DNA of 28,906 bases from contig CAYRXM010000055.1 of assembly GCA_964428175.1 (NCBI GenBank), positions 1 through 28,906 of the forward strand, in the 5' to 3' direction. The translations under genes and the position numbers were made by a program. The notes below the pieces were generated by a model. The model searched no databases. It was not told the origin of the DNA and saw nothing but the letters and a program-made list of their open reading frames with translations. This DNA is from CAYRXM01 sp964428175 (GTDB taxonomy: Bacteria; Chloroflexota; Anaerolineae; JAFGEY01). Positions 22,370 to 28,906 of this stretch are shown in pieces. Numbering within the stretch: the first letter of the stretch is position 1; each line of letters starts with the position of its first letter.

Positions 22370-22415
22370 CGGACCGTCGCACTGCCTGTACGGCGTCGAG
22401 ATGGCCGACGGTCCG
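22370..22415 (-). repeat. Hairpin between rpsC and rplP
   Basis: CGGACCGTCG (22370-22379) is perfectly inverted at 22406-22415, a 10-bp GC-rich stem with a 26-base loop. On the minus strand it follows the rpsC stop and precedes the rplP ribosome binding site. No T tract follows, so it is more likely an RNA processing or translational element than a terminator. Confidence 0.7.
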
Positions 22416-22422
22416 CAGGGCA

Positions 22423-23070
22423 TCAGATGCTGGAGGGTTCTCCGCTCAGCACTTCACCCTTAAAGACCCAGACCTTGATCCCGATGCGACCATACGTCGT
22501 CAGTGCTTCGGCGCGCGCAAAGTCGATGTCGGCGCGCAGCGTATGCCGTGGAATGCGCCCCTCGCTGACCACCTCGGCGCGGGCCATTTCGGCGCCCGAA
22601 AGACGCCCACCGCAGATGATCTTGACGCCCTGTGCGCCGGCGCGCATCGCATTTTGGAGCGCGCGCCGCATGGCCCGGCTGTGCGAGACGCGGTGTTCGA
22701 GCTGCTGGGCGATGTTTTCGGCCACCAGGTAGGCGCTCAAATCCGGCTTTTCGATCTCGTTCACATCGATCTTGAACTTTTTGCCGGTCAGGCCTTCCAG
22801 ATATTCGCGCAAATCTTTGACCGCTGCGCCGCGCCGGCCAATGATAACGCCCGGCTTGGCGGTGTGAATGGTCACAATCACCTGGTTGGGCAGCCGCTCG
22901 ATCTCGATTTCCGAGATGCCTGAATGCCCCATCTGCTTGCGGACGATTTCGCGGATGCGCTTGTCCTCACCAATCAGATCGGCATAGGTCTCGCCCTCGG
23001 CATACCAGCGCGACTTCCAGTCTTTGATGATCCCAATTCTGAATCCAAAAGGATGAACCTTGCGTCCCAA
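22423..23070 (-). CDS. rpsC: 30S ribosomal protein uS3
   Basis: 215 residues, with the KH domain (KPGVIIGRRGAAVKDLREYLEGLTG) and the C-terminal domain ending GRIGIKVWVFKGEVL. It starts with TTG at 23070: AGGAGG stands 7 bases before it and the product begins GRKVHPFGFRIGI as expected. No ATG or GTG lies nearby in frame. The ribosome binding site is the end of intergenic repeat copy D. Confidence 0.96.
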   Translation of the reverse strand: MGRKVHPFGFRIGIIKDWKSRWYAEGETYADLIGEDKRIREIVRKQMGHSGISEIEIERLPNQVIVTIHTAKPGVIIGRRGAAVKDLREYLEGLTGKKFKIDVNEIEKPDLSAYLVAENIAQQLEHRVSHSRAMRRALQNAMRAGAQGVKIICGGRLSGAEMARAEVVSEGRIPRHTLRADIDFARAEALTTYGRIGIKVWVFKGEVLSGEPSSI

Positions 23071-23080
23071 TGAACTTCCT

Positions 23081-23205
23081 CCTATCCCGAATAAATCGGA
23101 GCGGCACAGGTGCCAATTGAACAGGGCTTAGTCGCTCGGAAAGAACTCGTATCCAGGCAATGGAACCCATTGCAAGTAGCGACCTTGGCTCTCTGGCGCG
23201 AGAAC
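23081..23205 (-). repeat. Intergenic repeat copy D (before rpsC)
   Basis: In gene sense it ends CCGATTTATTCGGGATAGG plus AGG, identical to the tandem copies near rplR. It also holds a GCAATGG-AAC-CCATTGC hairpin (23157-23173) inside a 23-base block shared exactly with copy E. The distal inverted end is not conserved. It fills the whole gap from the rplV stop to the rpsC ribosome binding site. Confidence 0.85.
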
Positions 23206-23565
23206 CTAATCTTCGTACTCTTCAAGAACAACGGTGATATGCGAAGAACGCTTCAGTATCGGCTTGAACCGGCCGCGTGCGCCAAAGCGTCGCCATTTGC
23301 GGATCGGCCCGCCATCGACAAAGATTTCGGCCACATACAGATCGTCGCGCGTCAACCCAAAGTTCTCTTCTGCATTCGACATGGCCGAATGCAGCAGCTT
23401 GTAGATGGGCTGGGCGGCGACTTTGGGCAAAAACTTGAGCATTTCCATCGATTCGAGCAGGTCTTTGCCCCGTACCAAATCGGCCACCAGGCGAACTTTT
23501 TGCGGCGACATGGGTACATAGCGCACCGATGCCTTGACTTTTGTCCAGGTGTATTGTTCTGACAT
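23206..23565 (-). CDS. rplV: 50S ribosomal protein uL22
   Basis: 119 residues. ASVRYVPMSPQKVRLVADLVRGKDL at the start, LLHSAMSNAEENFGL in the middle and the tunnel-lining loop region near FVDGGPIRKWRRFGARGRF identify it. ATG 23565 with GAGGT at 6 bases was chosen; the longer upstream frame runs back into rpsS. Confidence 0.96.
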   Translation of the reverse strand: MSEQYTWTKVKASVRYVPMSPQKVRLVADLVRGKDLLESMEMLKFLPKVAAQPIYKLLHSAMSNAEENFGLTRDDLYVAEIFVDGGPIRKWRRFGARGRFKPILKRSSHITVVLEEYED

Positions 23566-23578
23566 AAGTGACCTCTCG

Positions 23579-23854
23579 TTATCTCGATTTCTTTTCCTTG
23601 ATAATGTGCCCACGGAAGGTACGGGTCGGCGCAAATTCGCCCAACCGGTGCCCCACCATGTTTTCGGTCACATAGACCGGCACATGCCGGTGCCCGTTGT
23701 GCACGGCGATCGTGTGACCGACCATCTGGGGAAAGATCACCGATGCACGCGACCAGGTCTTGATCACACGCTTTTCACTGCGCTGGTTCATCACCTCGAT
23801 GCGATGAAGCAGTTTGGGTTCTACAAACGGTCCCTTTTTTAGCGATCTGGCCAT
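23579..23854 (-). CDS. rpsS: 30S ribosomal protein uS19
   Basis: 91 residues, normal length. ARSLKKGPFVEPKLLHRIE, IKTWSRASVIFPQMVGHTIAVHNG and the conserved VGHRLGEFAPTRTFRGH make it unambiguous. It starts 11 bases after rplB. Confidence 0.98.
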   Translation of the reverse strand: MARSLKKGPFVEPKLLHRIEVMNQRSEKRVIKTWSRASVIFPQMVGHTIAVHNGHRHVPVYVTENMVGHRLGEFAPTRTFRGHIIKEKKSR

Positions 23855-23865
23855 CTCGTCTCTCC

Positions 23866-24702
23866 TTACCGTGCCTTTTTGCTACGACGGCGTACAATAT
23901 ATTTGTTTGTGCGCTTGTTGCGGCGCGTGCGCAGGCCCATTGCCTTTTTACCCCACGGTGTCTTGGGGCCGGGCATACCAATCGGTGAGCGCCCTTCACC
24001 ACCGCCGTGCGGGTGATCGCGCGGGGTGAGCGCCGAACCGCGCAGCTTGGGCCGGCGGCCCAGCCAACGCCGGCGACCGGCCTTGCCCAACTTGATCAGG
24101 CTGTGCTCGGCATTGCCGACCTGCCCCACCGTAGCCATACATTCTTGCCGGATCAGGCGAATTTCGCCGGAGGGCAAGCGAACCTGGGCAAAGTCGCCTT
24201 CCCTGGCCACCAACTGCGCCGACGTGCCCGCCGAACGCACCAATTGGCCGCCGCGCCCGGGCTGAAGCTCGATGTTGTGGATCATGGTCCCTTGCGGAAT
24301 TTCGGCAATCGGCAGTGCGTTGCCCACACGCGGCTCCATGCCCGGACCGCTGTTTACCGAATCGCCAACCACCAGGCCCAGCGGTGCGACGATGTAGCGT
24401 CGCTCGCCGTCGGCATACAACAGCAGGGCAATGCGCGCCGAGCGGTTGGGATCGTATTCGATCGACTCGACCTTGGCCGGCACGCCGAACTTGTCGCGCT
24501 TGAAATCGAGCACGCGATAATGGCGCTTGTGCCCGCCACCCCGGCGACGGATGGTGATCTTGCCGCGCACGTTGCGCCCGGCGCGCTTGCGCAAGGGCTT
24601 GATCAGAAAACGCTGCGCGTCTGAACGGGTAATATCTGCAAAATCCGAAACCGACATTCCGCGCCGGCCCGGCGACGTTGGCTTGTAAACTTTGATTGCC
24701 AT
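23866..24702 (-). CDS. rplB: 50S ribosomal protein uL2
   Basis: 278 residues, a primary 23S rRNA binding protein near the peptidyl transferase centre. It has AIKVYKPTSPGRRGMSVSDF, the RRRGGGHKRHYRVLDF block and the essential C-terminal HPHGGGEGRSPIGMPGPKTPWG. AAGGAG overlaps the end of rplW, 5 bases away. Confidence 0.98.
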   Translation of the reverse strand: MAIKVYKPTSPGRRGMSVSDFADITRSDAQRFLIKPLRKRAGRNVRGKITIRRRGGGHKRHYRVLDFKRDKFGVPAKVESIEYDPNRSARIALLLYADGERRYIVAPLGLVVGDSVNSGPGMEPRVGNALPIAEIPQGTMIHNIELQPGRGGQLVRSAGTSAQLVAREGDFAQVRLPSGEIRLIRQECMATVGQVGNAEHSLIKLGKAGRRRWLGRRPKLRGSALTPRDHPHGGGEGRSPIGMPGPKTPWGKKAMGLRTRRNKRTNKYIVRRRSKKAR

Positions 24703-24707
24703 TTACG

Positions 24708-25001
24708 CTATACTCCTTCAAAGATCTCGATGCGTTGGCCAGCGGCCAGCGTAACAATGGCTTTTTTCCATCCGGGCTTGCGAATCACCACCCGCCGGCC
24801 ATAGCGGCCAGACTTGGGTTTGACATTGATGATGCGCACCTGGAGCACCTCGACATCAAAGATCTTTTCAACCGCTGCCTTGACCAACTGCTTGTTTGCA
24901 CGCCGATCAACTGAAAAAGTATACTGCGGTTCGTACATTTCACCCTGATATTGGGATTTTTCTGTGACAACGGGGCGTTTCAAAACTTGGTACAGATGCA
25001 T
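24708..25001 (-). CDS. rplW: 50S ribosomal protein uL23
   Basis: 97 residues, located at the tunnel exit and docking site for SRP and trigger factor. LYQVLKRPVVTEKSQYQGE opens the protein and RYGRRVVIRKPGWKKAIVTLAAG closes the core. ATG 25001 has AGGAG at 7 bases; frame upstream of it is not homologous. Confidence 0.95.
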   Translation of the reverse strand: MHLYQVLKRPVVTEKSQYQGEMYEPQYTFSVDRRANKQLVKAAVEKIFDVEVLQVRIINVKPKSGRYGRRVVIRKPGWKKAIVTLAAGQRIEIFEGV

Positions 25002-25029
25002 CTCGATTCTCCTTCGCGCAAACCCTTGC

Positions 25030-25650
25030 TCAACCCAGAATCTGCGCGATGACATCCAGCGCTTGCTGGGGCAGCAGCAGATAATCGTACCCCAGCAGAT
25101 CGCGAATGTTCAGATAACTGGCGCGCAGCGTTTTCACGTTGGGCAGGTTATTGGCCGAAAGCTCGATGTTTTCATTCCTTTCGGGCAGCATCACCAGCAC
25201 ACTGCCATCCAGCTTTAAGCCCTTGAGCATATCGACGAACTCTTTGGTTCTGGGTTTGTCCATCGCCAATTCATCGATCACCACGATTTGTCCGTCCTGA
25301 GCCTTGACCGTCAACGCGGAGCGATAGGCCGCCCGGCGCATCTTGCGCAGCATCTTTTTGTCATAGCTGCGCGGCTTGGGCCCAAAAACGATGCCGCCGC
25401 CCGGCCACAAGTTGACTTTGAACGAGCCGTGGCGCGCGTTGCCGGTGCCCTTTTGACGATACATCTTGCGTGTGCTGCCGCGTACCTCGCCGCGCGTTCT
25501 GGTGCTGTGCGTGCCCAGACGGGCATTCGCCTGCTGGCGCACCAATGCCTGATGCATCAAGGACGTGTTGACCGGAGCGTTATATATGCTGTCGTGCAGG
25601 TCGATTTGACCGACGACATTGCCTTCCATATTATGTAGCGGAATTAACAT
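25030..25650 (-). CDS. rplD: 50S ribosomal protein uL4
   Basis: 206 residues. The tunnel loop region GTHSTRTRGEVRGSTRKMYRQKGTGNARHG and the block VFGPKPRSYDKKMLRKMRRAAYRSAL are typical of L4. ATG 25650 was chosen because GGAG lies 7 bases upstream; that site is the end of intergenic repeat copy E. L4 autoregulates the S10 operon in gammaproteobacteria; no equivalent leader was recognised. Confidence 0.97.
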   Translation of the reverse strand: MLIPLHNMEGNVVGQIDLHDSIYNAPVNTSLMHQALVRQQANARLGTHSTRTRGEVRGSTRKMYRQKGTGNARHGSFKVNLWPGGGIVFGPKPRSYDKKMLRKMRRAAYRSALTVKAQDGQIVVIDELAMDKPRTKEFVDMLKGLKLDGSVLVMLPERNENIELSANNLPNVKTLRASYLNIRDLLGYDYLLLPQQALDVIAQILG

Positions 25651-25659
25651 CACTCTACT

Positions 25660-25759
25660 CCTATCCCGATAAATCAGCCCCAAAACAGGGCCTGGTCGCT
25701 CGGAAAGATTTGTGCCCAGGCAATGGAACCCATTGCAAACAATGATTCTGAAGGATAGG
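25660..25759 (-). repeat. Intergenic repeat copy E (before rplD)
   Basis: It has both inverted ends, CCTATCC (25660-25666) and GGATAGG (25753-25759), and fills the gap between the rplC stop and the rplD ribosome binding site. It shares the GCAATGG/CCATTGC hairpin (25720-25736) and the GTCGCTCGGAAAGA segment with copy D. The small stem next to the ribosome binding site is imperfect here. Confidence 0.88.
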
Positions 25760-25761
25760 CC

Positions 25762-26388
25762 CTACTGTTTGCGCCCCTCTTGAATCAAAACCAACCCGCC
25801 GTTCGGGCCGGGCACGCTGCCCAACACGGCCAGCAAGTTGCGCTCTGCGTCGGCGATGACCACACGCACATTCTGCGAAGTCACACGAACACCGCCCATA
25901 CGTCCGGGCATCTTTTTCCCCTTGATCACGTGCCCCGGATAGGTACACGCACCAATTGAACCGGTCGTGCGCGTGCGGTCGGTCTGGCCGTGCGTCACCG
26001 GCTGGCGACTAAAGCCGTGTCGCTTGATCACGCCTGCAAAACCGCGCCCTTTGCTGGTGCCGATCACGTCTACCCAATCGCCGGCGGCAAACACATCGGC
26101 CTTGAGGCACTGTCCAACCTCGACACCTTCCAACTGCGCGGTGCGAAACTCGCGCAAGATGCGCAGGTTTTTACCGGTCTTTTTCAAATGGCCGCGCTCC
26201 GGCAGGTTCAACTTGCGCGTATCAACTTCTTGATAACCGAGCTGGACCGCCGAATAGCCGTCTTTTTTCTCTGTCTTGATCTGCGTCACATAACATGGCC
26301 CGGCTTCGATGACAGTCACGGGAACCGCCGCGCCCTGCTCGTCGAAAATCTGGGTCATTCCTACCTTGATACCTACAAGTCCCTTCAT
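25762..26388 (-). CDS. rplC: 50S ribosomal protein uL3
   Basis: 208 residues, starting MKGLVGIKVGMTQIFDEQGAAVPVTVIEAGPCYVTQIKT and containing the signature GTSKGRGFAGVIKRHGF with HGQTDRTRTTGSIGACTYPGHVIKGKKMPGRMGG. Only a weak purine-rich site (AAAAGCAAG) precedes the ATG, unusual among its neighbours. It lies 194 bases after rpsJ. Confidence 0.97.
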   Translation of the reverse strand: MKGLVGIKVGMTQIFDEQGAAVPVTVIEAGPCYVTQIKTEKKDGYSAVQLGYQEVDTRKLNLPERGHLKKTGKNLRILREFRTAQLEGVEVGQCLKADVFAAGDWVDVIGTSKGRGFAGVIKRHGFSRQPVTHGQTDRTRTTGSIGACTYPGHVIKGKKMPGRMGGVRVTSQNVRVVIADAERNLLAVLGSVPGPNGGLVLIQEGRKQ

Positions 26389-26412
26389 CTTGCTTTTAGG
26401 CCCGAGACTGTT

Positions 26413-26433
26413 TGCCGGTCAAACCTGCCGGCA
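26413..26433 (-). repeat. Hairpin in the rpsJ-rplC gap
   Basis: TGCCGG (26413-26418) pairs with CCGGCA (26428-26433) across a 9-base loop, about 25 bases before the rplC start. The 194-base gap (26389-26582) holds nothing else recognisable: no good ORF, promoter or terminator. Confidence 0.45.
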
Positions 26434-26582
26434 GCATCATCCCGTTACGGCCTGGCCTCCTCTCAAAAATGATGATGTGGAGTGCAGACGTTGTGCATAG
26501 AGATTCCATCGCCGTTCAGACGATTGGCTGGTGAGATGCGCTTGAACCCATACTCAACGTTGCCACAATAAAGCCGGTGCAG

Positions 26583-26891
26583 CTAGAGCTTGATCTCGAT
26601 GTCCACCCCGGCGGGCAGATTCAGCCGCATCAACTGATCGATGGTCTTGGAACCGGGATCGATGACATCGATCAGCCGCTTGTGCGTACGCACCTCGAAA
26701 TGTTCCTGCGAATCCTTGTCGATAAACGGTGAGCGACGAACGCAGAAACGCTCGATCCTGGTTGGCAAAGGCACCGGGCCAATCACGTCCGCGCCGGTGC
26801 GCTCCGCAGCCTCGACAATTCGCTGCGCCGACTGATCCAAAATCCGATGGTCGTAGGCTTTAAGCCGAATTCTGATCTTTTGCTTGGCCAT
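26583..26891 (-). CDS. rpsJ: 30S ribosomal protein uS10
   Basis: 102 residues, also the transcription antitermination factor NusE in other bacteria. AKQKIRIRLKAYDHRILDQSAQRIVEAA and PLPTRIERFCVRRSPFIDKDSQEHFEVRTHKRLIDV are characteristic. ATG 26891 has GAGGG 6 bases upstream; a TTG two codons earlier is less likely. It follows tuf after 67 bases. Confidence 0.97.
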   Translation of the reverse strand: MAKQKIRIRLKAYDHRILDQSAQRIVEAAERTGADVIGPVPLPTRIERFCVRRSPFIDKDSQEHFEVRTHKRLIDVIDPGSKTIDQLMRLNLPAGVDIEIKL

Positions 26892-26913
26892 TCCCAACCC
26901 TCTTTGATGAGTT

Positions 26914-26939
26914 CCTGGAGAGAGCCGCCCCTCTCCAGG
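26914..26939 (-). repeat. Hairpin between tuf and rpsJ
   Basis: CCTGGAGAG (26914-26922) is perfectly inverted at 26931-26939 with an 8-base loop. On the minus strand no T run follows, so transcription probably continues into rpsJ. It may stabilise the 3' end of tuf mRNA after processing. Confidence 0.65.
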
Positions 26940-26958
26940 GACAATTCGAATGCTTGCT

Positions 26959-28158
<1,200 letters not shown>

Positions 28159-28285
28159 TTACCTCACTCCTTTTTGCAGACCCCGTCCACTTGCGTGCGA
28201 CTGGTAGAAATGAACGGTGCAGTCTCGCATCAGCGGGAGCTTGTGCCTGGCTCTTCCAGGGCAAATGCCTGCATGGAAAAACCAA

Positions 28286-28358
28286 AGCCCGCGAAGGGAC
28301 TTGAACCCTTGACCACACCCTTACCAAGGGTGTGCTCTACCGTCTGAGCTACGCGGGC
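28286..28358 (-). tRNA. tRNA-Thr (GGT)
   Basis: 73 bases. The acceptor stem GCCCGCG pairs with CGCGGGC, the anticodon stem CACCC/GGGTG holds loop TTGGTAA with anticodon GGT, and the T arm contains GGTTCAAGTCC. CCA is not encoded. It lies 127 bases upstream of tuf. Confidence 0.95.
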
Positions 28359-28410
28359 ATCAACCCGGCCGAGCAACCAGGCCGCACCATTTGATTTCTC
28401 AATAAGCCAT

Positions 28411-28461
28411 AAAAAGAGTGCTGAGTCGGTCGAACTTGCGCTACAAACTACGACTCAACAC
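28411..28461 (-). terminator. Intrinsic terminator between tRNA-Tyr and tRNA-Thr(GGT)
   Basis: On the minus strand GTGTTGAGTCG (28461-28451) pairs with CGACTCAGCAC (28428-28418), with one mismatch, and is followed by TCTTTTT (28417-28411). The loop is long (22 bases). It would partly separate the first two tRNAs from tRNA-Thr(GGT)-tuf. Confidence 0.6.
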
Positions 28462-28468
28462 CCATAGG

Positions 28469-28550
28469 TGGGCAGGAGCGGATTCGAACCACTGAAGGCG
28501 GTGCCAGCTGATTTACAGTCAGCCCCCTTTGGCCACTTGGGTACCTGCCC
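28469..28550 (-). tRNA. tRNA-Tyr (GTA)
   Basis: 82 bases, class II with a long variable arm. The acceptor stem GGGCAGG pairs with CCTGCCC, the anticodon loop carries GTA in CTGTAAA, and the T arm contains GGTTCGAATCC. The discriminator A is followed by CCT, not CCA. Confidence 0.95.
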
Positions 28551-28583
28551 AGAATGAAGCGATAGAGCGCCGGCCATGTGCAG

Positions 28584-28656
28584 AGCCGGCGACAGGAATT
28601 GAACCCGTAACCGTCCGCTTACAAGGCGGATGCTCTGCCGTTTGAGCTACGCCGGC
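28584..28656 (-). tRNA. tRNA-Thr (TGT)
   Basis: 73 bases. The acceptor stem GCCGGCG pairs with CGCCGGC, the anticodon loop CTTGTAA carries TGT, and the T arm contains GGTTCAATTCC. CCA is not encoded. It is the first gene after the tandem promoters. Confidence 0.95.
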
Positions 28657-28669
28657 TTTTCAAACCGAT

Positions 28670-28698
28670 ATTATAACTGGAAAACCATCAACTGTCAA
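28670..28698 (-). promoter_or_regulatory. Consensus promoter P2 of the tRNA-tuf unit
   Basis: On the minus strand a perfect TTGACA (28698-28693) and a perfect TATAAT (28675-28670) are spaced by 17 bases. The first tRNA begins 13 bases after the -10 box. Confidence 0.9.
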
Positions 28699-28734
28699 AT
28701 GAGACACTGCCTGGCGGCTCAAGTGACGGACAAG

Positions 28735-28763
28735 AGTATAATCATTTTTGCGATTTTTGTCAA
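28735..28763 (-). promoter_or_regulatory. Near-consensus promoter P1 of the tRNA-tuf unit
   Basis: On the minus strand TTGACA (28763-28758) and TATACT (28740-28735) are spaced by 17 bases, 65 bases upstream of P2. Tandem promoters of this type are typical of stable-RNA operons. Confidence 0.85.
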
Positions 28764-28864
28764 ATACCCTTTGCCGCCGCCGCGCCGAACGTCCGAAAGG
28801 GTGCAGCCAAGACCGTGAATCTAGTCAGCGCACCGAGAATATCTCTGAAAAGTATCTTCTCAAA

Positions 28865-28906
28865 ATCTTGGGGAGAACCGATTTTCCAAGATCATTGTTG
28901 CCAAGC
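28865..28906 (+). repeat. Possible further intergenic repeat copy cut by the window end
   Basis: CCAAGATCATTGTTGCC (28886-28902) resembles the start of the repeat in gene sense (CTCAAGATCGTTGC in copy B, CAGAATCATTGTTTGC in copy E). It also forms an inverted repeat, ATCTTGG (28865-28871) with CCAAGAT (28886-28892). Only the edge is visible, so assignment is tentative. Confidence 0.35.

Noticed and set aside
26396..26440. 14-codon leader ORF before rplC
   Set aside because: The nearest AGGAGG is about 15 bases away and the peptide has no regulatory codon run, so translation is unlikely.
28359..28468. Missing tRNA-Gly between tRNA-Tyr and tRNA-Thr(GGT)
   Set aside because: No cloverleaf can be formed in this gap; it contains a terminator-like hairpin and a short CGGCC/GGCCG stem.

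Overview
The window is GC-rich chromosomal DNA, almost certainly a metagenomic contig. Its first 44 bases are not biological: they read as an Illumina TruSeq adapter plus an 8-base index, so the true contig starts at base 45. The best guess is a Chloroflexota (Anaerolineae-like) bacterium. That guess rests on the N-type ATPase, the tRNA-tuf-S10 arrangement, zinc-type S14 and the general look of the proteins; no rRNA is present to settle it.

Left part (45-9083). A truncated nickel-pincer lactate racemase-like gene (larA, minus) diverges from infA (plus). Each has a good sigma70-type promoter, and a perfect 15-bp palindrome lies between them. infA is followed by a small basic unknown protein and then by a complete N-type F1Fo-ATPase operon in the order atpD-C-Q-B-E-F-A-G. 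The diagnostic features are beta and epsilon first, no separate delta gene, and a b subunit carrying a delta-like C-terminus. No atpR is seen. A CBS-pair protein closes this block, and a bidirectional terminator (9111-9146) separates it from the convergent ribosomal block.

Right part (9177-28656, all minus, read right to left). Two tandem near-consensus promoters precede tRNA-Thr(TGT), tRNA-Tyr(GTA), a probable intrinsic terminator, tRNA-Thr(GGT) and tuf. Then come the fused S10/spc/alpha clusters: rpsJ, rplC, D, W, B, rpsS, rplV, rpsC, rplP, rpmC, rpsQ, rplN, rplX, rplE, rpsZ, rpsH, rplF, rplR, rpsE, rpmD, rplO, secY, adk, map, rpmJ, rpsM, rpsK, rpsD, rpoA, rplQ, truA, rplM, rpsI. infA is missing from its usual place between map and rpmJ and is found instead at the left end. 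L17 carries an insertion of about 60 residues. rpsC and rpoA start with TTG.

The most unusual structure is a family of roughly 85-100 bp intergenic repeats inside the ribosomal operon, upstream of rplR (tandem), rpsC and rplD, with a related tail before rplF. They are bounded by CCTATCC/GGATAGG inverted repeats and end in the Shine-Dalgarno sequence of the next gene. No CRISPR, phage, insertion sequence or defence system was seen; gene content is otherwise housekeeping.
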